64,000 nucleotides of DNA from positions 1 to 64,000 of the forward strand of contig QJNS01000270.1 of NCBI GenBank assembly GCA_004154925.1, written 5' to 3'. Position numbers and translations under genes: made by a program. How positions within the stretch are numbered: the first letter of the stretch is position 1; the number at the start of each line of letters is the position of its first letter. Source of the stretch: Monosporascus cannonballus. Lineage: Eukaryota > Ascomycota > Sordariomycetes > Xylariales. Positions 47,942-61,130 of the stretch are shown here, one piece after another. The notes under the pieces were generated by a model, which worked only from the letters and a program-made list of their open reading frames with translations, did not search any database and was not told the origin of the DNA.

Positions 47942-48138
47942 ACCCGTGGGTGACCCACGAATACCCACGCTAGATTTGGGTGACCCACGGATCACCCACC
48001 GATTTGGTGGGTGACCCGTAGGAACCCACGCAAAAAAAATACCCACGGGTTACTCATAGAAGTTTTCAAAAAAAAAACAAAACTCCCATAGGTAACCCGT
48101 AGGTATTTTCATATATTTTAAAATGCCCACCGGTCACC
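47942..48138. repeat. Cluster of GGGTGACCCACG motifs in both orientations
   Basis: GGGTGACCCACG at 47,948, GGGTGACCCACGG at 47,978 and GGGTGACCCGTAGG at 48,009 alternate with ACCCACG and ACCCACGGGT. Mutated copies continue to about 48,138 (GGTAACCCGTAGG, GCCCACCGGTCACC). Each motif is close to its own reverse complement. Such clusters occur near the ends of some hAT-type DNA transposons, but no terminal inverted repeat or transposase was identified. Confidence 0.65.
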
Positions 48139-49007
48139 TATACGTAAAAGAATAATCTGAAATAATCGTATATAAGTAACAAGCTAAAATTTTTAGGTGT
48201 ATGGTAATATAATAAAAATTAATTATATATAACTAGTAACCGATATTTATTAATAATGTAAAACTATTAAGTATTATAAATAAACTAACGCTATATCTTA
48301 CTTATACTAAGCATATTTAAACCGCATTCTTAACTAAGTTATTAAGCCAAACCCTAAGTACTATTATTTTATTAATTTTCTTTTTTCTAGTTACCGCAAA
48401 TCTATTTTTTAGCCGGTTTAATACCTGGTTTTCGAAAACCAACTTTTGATAATTATATTTAAAGGCCTTTTAACGGATTATAATTACTGCAAATTTGTTA
48501 ATGAGATTTATATCTTTTTTATAAAGTAATTCGTTTTTATAGATAATATGAAAATTATTTATTATAAAAAAATAAATTATATTATAATTAATTTAGAAAA
48601 AAAATTTACTTTTTAAAAACTTAATATATATTAATTTAGTTATTTCTTACAAAATGTTGATAACGTTTTTTTGAAATCGTAAATTAATTTCGCATATTTA
48701 TATAATTTTGCGAATTATTTACCAAAAAGGTGCTTTAAGTGTTATTAATTATAAATTAAACTAGTAATAACGAATTTTACGTAATATTTACGTTACGAAA
48801 AGTTAGTTTGAAATTTTTAAAATAATTATAAAATAATTTTATTTAATTAAGAAAAACGTTGTATTATAGATTTAATACGAGTAAAATTTGCCGGCTTTTT
48901 CCGTATAATTACAGTTTGTTTTTTTGGGGTAAAACTCTTTTAAAAAAAGCCGATAAAAAATAGGCCATTCGTTAATACTTTTGCCGTTTATATTAAAAAA
49001 ATCGTTA
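48139..49007. other. AT-rich RIP-like sequence, unassigned
   Basis: No match to other parts of the window was seen. It could be the decayed interior of the element whose end is the GGGTGACC cluster. The LTR at 49,013 inserted at its right side. Confidence 0.35.
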
Positions 49008-49064
49008 ATATTTGTAACGGCTAGGCGGTTTAACCAATTATTAAACCTTAAGTCGACGAGTTTA

Positions 49065-49450
49065 TGTAACGGCTAAACGGCTTAACTAATTATTAAACCT
49101 TAAGTCGACGGGTTTATGTTAGCAGAAATATTGTAAGAATCTAAGCAATATATATAGTAACGTATTACGTTTCGTAATGCCAAGGGTGCCTTAAGTAATA
49201 ATATTGTATTATAAGCTAATATTATTTAAATTATAAAATTAATAAGCATATATATCCTTTTTCTTTAGTTGGATTATTACTAATAAGTTAGTAATCCGGC
49301 TTATTAACTTATTATTAATAAATTAATAATCCGGCTTATTAGCTTATTACCAATAAATTCGTAATCCATTACGTAACCCGATATATATGGTTTTCTTGGC
49401 TTTTTTCGTTACGACCGTTTCTCGAGGCCGTAATTTATTAAGTCGTAATA
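49065..49450. repeat. Left (3') LTR of copy D
   Basis: Starts TGTAACGGCTAAACGG and ends AGTCGTAATA. The U3 holds 35-bp-class repeats with AATCCGGCTTATTA. Mutation is moderate and fairly even. Confidence 0.88.
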
Positions 49451-49533
49451 CGATTTCTTTTTTCCCAAAATCTTGCCTTTAAAATTTCTTTTTTCCTAAT
49501 ATTTTTTTATATACTTTTAATATATTTTCCGGT

Positions 49534-49790
49534 ATGTCCAAACGTCGTTTTCGCAAATCCGAATAACGATTTACCTTAGTTAATTTAATTAAATTCGAAA
49601 ATTTTAACGCGATACCTTATCTTTTCAGTTTTATTCGATAACTTAATTACCAAATAATAAATAAGGTTTTTTGTTATAAGAAATATGTCCGTCGAAATCG
49701 TTCGTATAATAAAATAAATATCCTTATTTTTATAATTAATCGTTGTATTGCGAAATCGAAAAAATTAAAAAAAATTTAACGGCCGAAAAA
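49534..49790 (+). pseudogene. Antisense accessory frame relic of copy D
   Basis: Starts ATG (M-S-K-R-R-F-R-K-S), then I-K-F-E-N-F, I-P-Y-L-F-S-F, N-Y-Q-I-I-N-K-V, Y-K-K-Y and a Lys-rich K-S-K-K-L-K-K end. This lines up with I-K-F-G-F-E-I-M-P-Y-M-F-C-F and K-Y-Q-I-I-E-K-I of copy B. Several stops interrupt it (TAA from CAA-type codons). Confidence 0.55.
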
Positions 49791-52700
49791 TGTTTATCCA
49801 AAACTTTTATACGTCTTTTTCGCATACGTCATTAGCGTTAATACTATTAATTTTAAAGTACAAAACTTATTAATTATACCTTTTAATTCTTAAATAATTT
49901 TAATAATTTTACGTAATTAGAATTAAAATCTGTAATTAAGGTTTAGGCCTTAGGAAAGGTAAACGTTATTAATTAAAATACGGTGGATCAAAAGTTTTTT
50001 TCTGTAAATCTCGTAAATTAAGATATTATTATTTCGGGTAATGCCGCCGTTATTAATAAAAGTGTTTTAATAGGTATTAGGCGCCAATGAAATGCTTGGC
50101 AGGTTTTTAGATATCTTCGGAATTTGGGTATTTTTTTATTTAATTAAGTACTAAATAAATCCGTTTTGTTTTCGTATATCGAAGATTTTCTTTATTTTAT
50201 ATATTTATTTATTTTCCATTTCTATATTGTTTTGTACCGTATATATTTTAATTATATCTGCTGTTAACTTAAGTAAAAAAACATAAAAAATTAGATGGAA
50301 TTTACCTTTTGGTAAAAGTTCTAATTGGTAATTATTTTCTGAAATTTCTTTGTCGATTTTATATAGGCCGATATATTTAAAATCAAATTTTTTGTTAAAT
50401 CGTTTTGTTTAAATGTTTTTTGTAATAAAAATTCTTTTTTTCGAAAATTATTCCCTTTAACCTTTTTTAATTATAATATTTATTTATTTAATTTCGTACG
50501 AATTTTAATTTTAATTTTATTTTTTAATAAAGTTATTATAATTATTTTAACGTAAAAATTATTTTAATATTAATTGGATTATTATCCCGCGTTTTTTTAT
50601 AAACCTTTAAAATAAAATCAAAATTTGCGTTTATAAATATCGTTTTAATCCTTTCGTAATAACTGGTATTATAAGCTAATTATGCGATTAGTAATTTCTT
50701 AATCCAGTTATTTTATTCGTAATTAATATAATATCGTAAGTAAATTTTAAAATTTAATTTGTTCGTTTTATTTATTTATAGTTTAAATACGTTAAATATT
50801 TTATGATTTAAGTCGATTTATATTATTAAACCTTATTAAAACTTAAACACGAATATTACTCCTTTATTTAATATATTTTTATTAATAATTTATATATATT
50901 AAAAATATATTTAAAGAAAATATATGCCAGTTATTCGGCGTTTATGTCTTTATAATATGGTAAAAAATAAGAAAATTTCGCAAATTAGCTAATTATTACA
51001 AAGAGAATATCGTAATATATTTTTGTAATTAGATCTTTTAATATAAAAAGCTTAATAATAAAATTAAATATAATTAAATATTAGGGTTATTTTGTAATTA
51101 ATAATAGTTATAATTTTCCGTATAATTTATGTCGTCGAATCTTTACTTTGGCGCAAATATTATATTGCTGTATAACTTTTTATACCATTAATTTTGTTTT
51201 TAAAAAAATATATATATATTAAAGTTGTTTTAAAGTTTTATAAATTCTTAGATAGCCATATAATTAATATTCTTATATTTTTTTATTAAATCCTTTTAAT
51301 ATTTTTCTAAAATTTATATTTTATTCGTTTTGTAATTTTTTTGGAAAATTATCATTATATTATTAAATTCTTTAATATATATCGAAAGGTATTGTCCGAA
51401 TTGTCCTAATTTATCGTAAGCGTAAATATCTTTTTATAATAATATCAAAAATTATATGGCTAACTTTAATTAATTTATTTCGAAATTTGGTTACCTGCTT
51501 AAGGTATTTGCTTTACCGTTTTTTAAACTTTTCTTATAAATAATAACGAAGTCGATATTCGTTAATTTCTTTATGTAATGAAATTATTATTTTATAAGTT
51601 TTTTAGTCGTAATAAATCGGGTAAAATTTTGATAATCCGTATAAACTTTAACCTGATATAAATTTCTTTTTAAGAAATATTTAAATTCCCGAAATACCAT
51701 AATAATAATTATAAATTCCATATTTGGAATACCATAATTAAATTTGGTTCCTTTAATTTATACGAAAAAAATGCAATAAAATATAATTTGCCTTAATTAT
51801 CTTGTTATTCAATTATTACGTTTAACGTATAATCCGAAATATCGGTTTTTAATTTAACGGAACGGTTTGGATCATACATAATTAATATTAATTCGTTAAT
51901 AATTATATTCTTAATAACCTAAAACACTTTTTTCGTATTTAAAGTTTATTTTAATTCCTTTTTTTTTCTTTATAAAATTTATTAAAAATATACTTATTTT
52001 GTTAAAATTTCGAATAAATTTCCTATAGTAATTGGCGAATCCAAAAAATACCTGTATTTTCTTAATTATTGTTAGCGTTTGTTATTTTGTAATTGCAGCG
52101 ATTTTTTTGAGATTTATTTTGATATATTTTAAAGTAATGATATATTCCAGATATTTTATTTCCTATATATAAAACTATTTTTTTTGCGTTAATAAGTAAC
52201 CTTACGTCCTATAAAATTTAAAGATTTTTATAAACGTATTTTGCGTATGTTTTTTTTATTTTCGAAAAAATAAGAATATCGTTAAAATAGCAAACGACGA
52301 AAATATCGAGATATTTTCGTAATATATAATTTACTATCCGTTAAAAAATTACTAGTCCATTTATAAAGCTTATTAACATAACCAAATATTTAAATAATCC
52401 GTATTTCGTTTTTAAAATTATTTTCTATTTATATTCTTTCTTTATTTTAATAAAGTTAGATTTATTTTTAAAATCGAATATTATAAACCATTTAGCTTTA
52501 TTAAATCGGTTTTTTATTTCCGTAATTAAAGGTAATAATATTTAATTTTTAATAATAATATCGTTTACTTATTAATAATTAATTATAAATTATAATTTCC
52601 TTTTTTTAAGTACGAAAAAGATAAGGTATTCTGCCGGTAATTTCGAAAGTCGAATTTATCTTTTTTATAACCGATTTTTTAAGTTTTTTTTGAAAATATA

Positions 52701-55351
52701 TAGCTCGTTTTTATTAAGGTTATAAATAAGATAAAACTTTATCGAAAATCCTTTTTAAAAATTATTTCATTTTCCTATTCGCTATATTTTAATAATTTTA
52801 TATCGAATTCCTTTTTAAAAACCTGCTTATATCTATAATATTATGATAATATATTAATTAGATTTTTTAATTCCTAAAACTATTATTCTTGTTATTCCAA
52901 ATCGTTATTTAATTACTTTAATTTTGTTTTAATAATAAAAACAATACGTTATATTTTTCTTTAATATTTAATTTTTTTATATTTTGTTCCTTTAGGTAAT
53001 AAGATATTTATTATATCCTTATATTTACATTCGTCGCCATTATCGATCAAATATTAAAATTTTAATTCTTTTTCTTTTTATTTATTAACAAAAAATAAAA
53101 CGAATTTTACTTAACCAGTTTTTCCGTTAATTAAAATTGCGTACTAGAATATTTATAATAATCCTAAAATTATATCATAATTCCCGAATAAAATAATATC
53201 GAAATTAACCGCTTAATATCGTTTTTTAATAAAAATCCCGAGGTAATTAATTTCGCATATAACTTTTTTATTATCGTAAGCGAATTCTTAATTTTTAGTA
53301 TTCGTCGTTATATAAGGTTCCAACTTATATCTTTATAATAATCTAAACTTATTAATTATATCCGATATAATATAATTTCCGTTTAAAGTTCCGTAATTTA
53401 CCATTATGGTATACCAATACGTTTTAATTTATTATTTTAAAGTAATACGGTTATTAACGTTTTTTATCGTTACGTTTAAAGCCTTTTTCGGAAATTTCCT
53501 TTAATTTCTTTGAGTTTCGTTATTCTACGGTTTTTTTATAAGTGATTTTGTTTTTAATTTTTATTCGAATTTATTAAACTTTATTTTATATTTGTTTATT
53601 TAACGCGTTAAATTATTATATTTATCGTTATTATCGGAGGTATTGTTCCTTCAAACCGTATTAGTTATTCCTGGTTTTTTTGCAATTCCTTATTTTATCG
53701 AATAAATTACTTTTTTATATTTACGATTATAACTTATTATGCGTTATTTTAGTTATCTTTTTAAAGGTTTTTTGTAAATTAACGTATTTTTTGTTTAATA
53801 ATTTCTTATTCGTAAGGATTTATAATAAATATTAATTCAAAATGGAAATCCATAATAGCTTTTTAATAATACCTTTGTACCGTACGTTAAATTAACGTTT
53901 TTTCCGTTTAATAATTATATTATCCATAATAATGAAAGAGGTTTTTTTATAAATATTATTTTTTTCGGATTAACTTTTTATTTCGGCTAATTATTAAATA
54001 TCTTTTAGGGCTATAATTTAAAATTATTAATATTATTACTTATTATTTTTATTATGTTCGGTTCCGTTTAAAAAATCGAATTTTTCGTAATACATATAAA
54101 TAATTCATACATAAATATATTATTTTTATTTTTCACAATTGGGATATTCTCGTCGTGGACAATATATAATATATATTTTGCCGTATTAATTAAATATTCC
54201 GGGATAAACCTTTTTTATTTAATCTTAATATTTACCTAATTATCTTTATAATGCTTTTTATCGTATTCGTAATATTTATTAAGTTAGCTTTTTAATTCTT
54301 TACATTATTATCGAATTTCTTATCGTAATAATCCTTATTCGTATTTAATTTGGATTATATTAATAATTTTATTATTATTTCCTTAATTATTCCTGGATTG
54401 TTTTTCCGGTATAAACATTTGGTTATTTTATCGTAATTGTTTAAATTTCTTATATTTATAAACTTTATGTTCTATTTTGTTATAATTAAAATATTTAATC
54501 TGGCTTTAATTTTATTTATGAATAATATTAAGTTTTATAAGTTCTAGCGCCGTTTCGTAAAATATAAAAAGTATGTTTTATTTTTTCCTTTAATTAAACT
54601 TATTATATCCTAAACGTAAAATATACTATGTTTTTTTTATCATTTTTCAAATTATTAATTATTAATCTTAATTATTTTTACGGTATACAGGTTTAGGACA
54701 ATGAATTATTTAATCCAAATAATCTTATTTTTCATATTATTTTTTAACCTTTTATAAAATATATTAATAAAGGCGTTAATTTCATATTTCTTTATTTAGC
54801 CTTAGCCGCAAAAGTTTTTAAAAATTACGGTATATTTAAATATAAATCCTTTTCATCGGAATTATAAAAATTATTAAGCCGTACATTATTTTTTATCCGG
54901 ATTACCGAAATTACTCCGTATTTTATTTTCGAAATTAATATAAATTAAAAAGATTTTATTAATAAAATTCTTTTTATTTATTTTTTTTATTTTTAAAAAA
55001 TTCTTATAATAAACTTAAATTAATTAGCCATATTCTGTATTAAATATATTTTTATTATTAGGATTATATTTATTAATTCGTTAAAATTTAAAAAGCGAAA
55101 ATAAATCTTTACTTAAATTAAAAAGGTTTAAGGGTTATTTTTTTTATTATAAGATTCTGGTTTTTTTAGCTTTATACGGGCGAACAAAAATTAAGTAAAT
55201 AACGTAACTTTAAATTATCGGATTTTTTTTCCAGTTCCCGAATTCGAACTTAAAATTATTAAATAAAGGTTTTTTAAATTCTAGTCCATATTTTAATAAT
55301 ATTAAATATTATTTAAAGTTTAACGATATTATTAAATAAGAATTTGTAACG

Positions 55352-55770
55352 TATAACGGTTAAATAATTTAATTAATTATTAAATTTTAAGTTAACGGAT
55401 TTACATTAATAGGAATATCGTAAAAGTTTAAGTAATAAATATAGTAATATATTACTTTTTATAACGCTAAAAGTATTTTAAGTAATAATATTATATTATA
55501 AGCTAAAATTATTTAAATTATGGAATTAATAAAGGTATATATATTTTTTTTAATTGGATTATGATTAATAAATTAATAATCCGGCTTACTGGCTTATTAC
55601 CAGTGAGTTAATAATCCGGCTTATTGGCTTACCACCAGTAAGTTGGTGATCCGGCTCACTGGCTCACCACCAGTAAGTTAGTGATCTATTACGTGACCCG
55701 ATCCACATGGTTTTCTTGGCCTTCTCCGTTGCGACCGTTCCTGGAGGCCGTGGCTTGTCAGGTCATAACA
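55352..55770. repeat. Right (5') LTR of copy D, half mutated, half clean
   Basis: Starts TATAACGGTTAAATAATT (from TGTGACGGCTAGGCGGTT) and ends GTCAGGTCATAACA. About 55,352-55,560 is saturated with CA/CC-to-TA/TT changes. From about 55,570 the sequence is almost clean and shows three 35-bp repeats (AATCCGGCTTACTGGCTTAT and variants, about 55,579-55,685). Confidence 0.9.
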
Positions 55771-56143
55771 GTTTATGTTGGCAGGAGTATCGTGGGAATC
55801 TGAGCAATTAATACAGTAAGGTGTCACGTCTCGTAATGCCAAGGGTGCCTTGGGTAACAATGTTGTATTGCAATCTGAAGCTATCGAAACTATAGGAATA
55901 ATGAACGTATATATCCTTGTTCTGGCTCAAGGTGCTCACTACGGCTTAACGATACTTCTCTGGTTAAGTCCCCTTAAGCCCCTTTGAGCCCCCTCTGGTG
56001 CTCATCCGGCTCAAGCCCTTTTGACCAATCAGGGCCCATGAGCCCTTTGAGCCAGTCACGTGACTTCTTGGCTGGATCGGGGTCTGGCTCTTCAGGATCC
56101 CGACCGTTTCCAGAAACCAAAACCGTTAGGTTATAACAATATT

Positions 56144-59100
56144 AACCGGATTAATTTAAAATATATAATATTATAATAAAAGATTATTTTCAGGATTATT
56201 TTACAAAGTTCTCAATATAACCTAATATACGACTATAAATAATTAATAACGTTAATTAATTAAAGTTAAATCGGTAATAATTTGGAATAAAAAAGTTTAT
56301 AAATAAAATATTTTTACGTTAAAATGTTTAGGAAAAAAATTAATGTAAAAAAGTGGGTTTCATCGATAAAGTTTTTTGGGGCCATAATAGTAATTTGGAT
56401 ATTTAGTTGATATTATTTTATAATTATTTCGTCTTTTATAAATATTATTATATAAAAAAGAAATAAAATTTTCAAACGCTTAAATATATATTTATCTTGC
56501 CTTATAAAATTATACATATGAAAATTCCGTAACTTGCCGCCTAGACGTAATAATAACAGGCCTTATTTATTAAGATTAAAATAATAGGTTATTCGAATTA
56601 TTATGTATAAATAATTACGATTTAATAAGGTCCGGACGTTAAATTTCTTTTGCAAACTTATTTTTATATGCCCTTATAATACCTTTATTTATTACTGCCC
56701 TTTTTTTTCCTCTTTGAGCAGTAGCAATATCGTCCGGATTAACAAATATTTTTCGCCTATATGTTGAAATCCGCTTACGGCAGCAGTTTAGCCAGAATTA
56801 AGGATTTTTTGTATCTTTTCTTTTCGTTATTTCCGCCGGGTATATCCAGCTTATTTAAGGTTCCCTCAGGATTATCGGGTATTAAATCCGTAATTAATAA
56901 TAATCCTAATTTATCGATAAATAATATTTCAAATACTTTAAAAAATACCTTCTTACATTTTTCGTATTTTTCGCGCGCACTTTTTTTACCGTCCTTATTG
57001 TATACGATATTTTTTTAATCGCCAATTATTAATGTTGAATATAACACGATATTATAAAAAAATGCTTAAATTATTTTAACTTTATAAAAAATCGGTTAAA
57101 GGCAAACATTTAACGTACGAAATTTTAGATATATTTTATTAATATGGAAAAACATTAAATATAAAGAATATTATATATAAAATACGTAAGTCTGGGTAAA
57201 AAAATACTAATCCTTTACCAAAATCTCAAAATATCTTTATTAATTTTTATATCTATATAAGATAATTAGGAAATAATCCGTATAACGAAATAAACAAAAC
57301 GTATCTTCGTAACGAAAACATTTATTAATATTATCCTCCCAGGGTTTGTCTATACAACGTAAAAGTAAATTCCCTTTTTCAGAATTCGAATTTAACAATA
57401 TTATTTCGGTAAAATTAAACCGATTCGCAGTTTAAAACCGTACGTTAAATCTTAAAATATTTTTCTTATCGTAATTCTCTTAATACTCTTTGTATATTTA
57501 CTTTAACCATAATATAATTCTTTTATAGATTTTTTCATTTAAAAAATCCAAATTAAAATATTGCTATCAGTTGTTAAAATAATTACGAAATATAATATCC
57601 GTATATTAAGATAAGGAGGTAAAGTAATACCGATAAATAAACCAGTTCGCGGTTATATTTGAAAAGTTTATCGGTATATTTATAGGTTTTGCTAATTGCA
57701 AATATCGTACCTTTCCGCAAAAGCCGTAACCATATAAGTAGTCGATTTATATTATTTATAACGGGAAATCTCGTTTAATTTGTTATTTATTCTTTTTATG
57801 TAATAGCTTATTAACGGAAAAATTAAAGTATTTTGTTTTAATATAATACTGATATTTTTGAAAATATTTAACCATATTTTTATAGCTAGTAATTATATAA
57901 CTAAAGTAATTTTCGCGAAATATACCAAAATTCTTCGTTATTTAAATACAATATTTGGAAATATTAATAAAATAATGTACAAGTTGCCGACCTTTAGGAA
58001 GAAATTGGTAATTATATTTACGTAATATAAAATAAACCTATACAAAACGTCCGAAAATTTGCTAAAATCGTTTAGTACATAAAAAAAAAATGTACATAAA
58101 TTTTAGCGGTATTATATATCGCAAAATATTTAAAGTAATTATTATTTTATAATATTTTGTTTTTAATTATATTTTATTAAACCTTATAAAAAAGCTTTAT
58201 CGCTTAATATTAAAATAAATCTAGGTAATAAAAAATCGTAATTGTGCTATTTATTTACGGAATTATTTTATAAATATTTTAATGAAAATTTATTAATTCG
58301 ATTATAGTTTCTTTAAGAAAGTTATCCGAGTTATTTCCTTATTTAAAAAGGTCTACCTTTTTTTGGCTGTAATCTTTAAGGTATTTTTTAACTTCATAAT
58401 TGGCGTTATATTATTAGCGAATAAGAAATTTTGGAAAGCCTTTTGTAATACGTTTAACGTCTAAGCAAAATAGCGGATTTTTTTCGATTATGCAAACTAA
58501 TTATCTAAGTTATTACACAATTATTTACGCATAAAATCTCGAGAAACGCTAGGCTTATTGTCGGCGGTAATAATACGGAATCGATTAACTAACTTAAGGT
58601 TTTTTAATTAATATAATAATTTGTCGCCGTTTAATTCAAATCCCTTATTCGTACATATTTAAATGTCGTTTAAATTCTAACATTTTCGTTATTTATAATT
58701 AATGTAATAAATTATAATTTTATGGAATACAAATATAAAATAAGGTATTATTTATATGTCGTAATTTCCAGGTATACAAGCTTTTACAGAAATATTATTC
58801 ATTATTGATTTAACGATAATATCGACATATTTATTTCCGTGATTTAGGTATATTTTAACAACTGAGAGTTTGAAATTCGGGATATATTATAATATAAACC
58901 CCCGAAAACATTAATTTAATAAACCTTTAATAAGTAAATATTAAGATACGAAAAACATAATTAAAATAATAATATTCATATTAAATATATCCGCAAATAC
59001 CAAGTCCTAAAAATATATTAATAAAACCGTATTTAATTATTTTACAATTATTTTCTATATAATTATATATCATAATTATATCGGATAAGTTATTACAAAT

Positions 59101-60395
59101 AATTCGTCTCGATTAATTTATTCTTTTTTGTAGGACTTAATAACTACATAGTTTTTATCGAATTTATTTCGTTATTCCTAAGGAATTTTGGGTGAACCAA
59201 ATAATAACCGTAATGCCGGCATTTAAATTTCGGCTCGTTAGTAAGCCGATTATAAAGCTATATAAACTTATTCCAATATTTCGAAAAACGGACAATTCCA
59301 TTAAATATAAATAAAGCTTTTTCGATCTAACGTTTATTTGTTAGGTTAACGTATTTTGTAAACCAGGATTATTATCGGAATTATTTTACCTATTTATTTT
59401 TAAATCGGTTTCGGTATTAAAAATAGGTTTTATTAATTACGGGAAAATCCGCCTGATTTTTTCGCTATACATTTAATAGGGGTAAACATAATAAAAATTT
59501 ATCCGGTATCTTAAAACGGTATCTTTATTATATAAATCGATAAATAAATTATTCGTTAAAATTTTTAATACGACTCCGGCTAACATTTTAATTAAGCTTC
59601 TAGTTAGGTTGTTAATTAGGTTATTAACGAAGTTTATTATTATATATTTTAGAACCTTTATTTTCGCGATTACCGTTATTAAAAACAAGATCTGATAAGC
59701 GTTCCTGGGTTTCGAATATTTCTTTATTAAGGAAATCGATATTAAAATTATCTTCTTAATATTATTCCGACATTTTGGGAAACGTCAAATAATAATTATT
59801 AGTTTAAAATAAGAAGATTAATTATAATACAGAATTGGAAAATATAATAAAATATTCCGGGTAAAAAAAGGTTTAAAATAATAAAATAATTAGAAAAAGC
59901 TGAAAATACGTATAGATTAATACGTATTATTATTAATTATGCATTATTTTTAAAGATTGCTTATTTTGTAGATAATTCGCTAAAATGTTTTTTTTCAACA
60001 GCAGCTAATATATTTAAATTTATCTATATAACTTTTATTTTAATTAGTATGATAAATTTTTATATACTCCCTTAAACGTTACCTTAACGTATTGATATAA
60101 TTTAGGAGTTACCAAACCTAAGCTATCGTTCATACGTTTGTAATAATACGGGAAGCGAGCTAGATTAGGTTAACCGGAATGCTAATAAGTACATTATTGA
60201 ATTTTTTCCGATCCCCTAATCCGTTAGTTATAAGCTTACCTAACCGAAATTATTGTTCTTTATATATCCTAATTATCTTAAAATATCGATTAGTTTAAGA
60301 ACAAAATATGCCAAAAGGTTTTGGGATAATATGGTATAATTAAAACCAAATGTTCTCGCCCAACGAAATCTTATAAAATAGGTGAGTTATAAAAG
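56144..60395. other. RIP-decayed sequence of unknown origin
   Basis: No LTR, RT or integrase motif was recognised on either strand over 4.2 kb. Open stretches exist at 56,769-57,014 (minus) and 59,473-59,688 (minus, 71 codons, Ile/Leu-rich, no recognised motif), while the plus-strand opening at 56,761-57,018 is the complement of the first. GC-richer words such as GTAACTTGCCGCCTAGACG (about 56,528) suggest a less mutated patch. It may be a DNA transposon or former unique DNA. Confidence 0.4.
56769..57014 (-). pseudogene. Lysine-rich open stretch, unrecognised
   Basis: A stop-free minus-strand stretch of about 80 codons with a coding-like charged composition: N-K-D-G-K-K-S-A-R-E-K-Y-E-K-C, then D-L-I-P-D-N-P-E-G-T and G-G-N-N-E-K-K-R-Y. 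The plus strand over the same bases is also open but hydrophobic and Phe/Ser-rich, so the minus strand is the better candidate. It is flanked by stops on both sides, so it is probably an exon or domain remnant of the unknown element. Confidence 0.35.
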
Positions 60396-60781
60396 TGTGA
60401 CGGCTAGGCGGTTTAACCAACTATTAAACCTTAAGTCGACGGGTTTATGTTGGCAGAAGTATCGTAAGAATCTGAGTAATAAATATAGTAACGTATTACG
60501 TCTCGTAATACTAAGAATGTTTTAGGTAACGATATTATATTGCAAATTAAAATTATTTAAATTATAAAATTAATAAGCGTATATATCTTTTTTCTTTAGC
60601 TGGATTATTACCAATAAGTTAATAATCTAGCTTATTGGTTTATCACCAATAAATTAATAATCCGGCTTATTAGTTCACCACCAGTAAATTGGTAATCCAT
60701 CACGTAACCCGATCCACATAATTTTTTTGGCCTTTTTTATTACGACCGTTTCTGGAGGCCGTAGCTTATCAGGTCGTAATA
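60396..60781. repeat. Left (3') LTR of copy F
   Basis: Starts TGTGACGGCTAGGCGG and ends GGTCGTAATA; 386 bp, the same length as the left LTR of copy D. The U3 has AATCCGGCTTATTAG repeats as in copy D. Confidence 0.88.
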
Positions 60782-60867
60782 CGATTTCTTTTTTCCCAAA
60801 ATTTTGCCCTTAAGATTTCTTTTCTCCTAGTAAGTTTTTTCTATATACCTTTAACATATCTTTCAAT

Positions 60868-61130
60868 ATATTTAAAGGTTATTTTCGCAAATCCGAATAA
60901 CAGCTTAGTTTAATTAATTTAATTAAACTTAAAAGTTTTAACGTAATACCTTATTTTCTTGATTTTATTCGGCAACTTAATTGCTAAATAATAAATAAGG
61001 TTTTTCGTTATAAAAAATATATCCGTTAAGGTTATTCGTATAACAAAATAAAAATCCTTATTTTTATAATTAATCGCTATATCGCAAAATCGAAAAAATT
61101 AAAAAAAAAAAGTTAACGGCCGAAAAATCT
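60868..61130 (+). pseudogene. Antisense accessory frame relic of copy F
   Basis: Aligns with copy D from its first codon, which here is ATA instead of ATG. It keeps Y-F-R-K-S, N-L-I-K-L-K-S-F, R-Y-K-K-Y and K-S-K-K-L-K-K-K-K. Stops interrupt it. Confidence 0.5.

Larger units (their letters stand above)
49065..55770 (-). mobile_element. Copy D: full-length family-1 chromovirus with GTTTA target duplication
   Basis: LTRs are 49,065-49,450 and 55,352-55,770. GTTTA is at 49,060-49,064 and 55,771-55,775, formed by insertion into the older LTR. The minus strand carries gag (about 53,460-55,300), protease (about 53,250-53,430), RT with the box changed to Y-F-N-D (about 52,265-52,300) and integrase with chromodomain (about 50,070-50,240). 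The antisense accessory frame lies at 49,534. All frames are broken by RIP. Confidence 0.92.
49008..56143 (+). repeat. Solo family-1 LTR split by copy D, with ATATT target duplication
   Basis: LTR parts are 49,013-49,064 and 55,776-56,138. They join at GTTTA|TGTTGGCAGG, in register with uninterrupted LTRs. ATATT lies at 49,008-49,012 and 56,139-56,143, so the duplication spans the later insertion. The right part is almost unmutated and its U3 is rich in CCTTTGAGCC/CTTAAGCCCC motifs. No interior of its own remains. Confidence 0.9.

Noticed and set aside
55678..55860. 60-codon minus-strand frame
   Set aside because: It runs across the junction of two LTRs created by the nested insertion, so it cannot be an ancestral gene.
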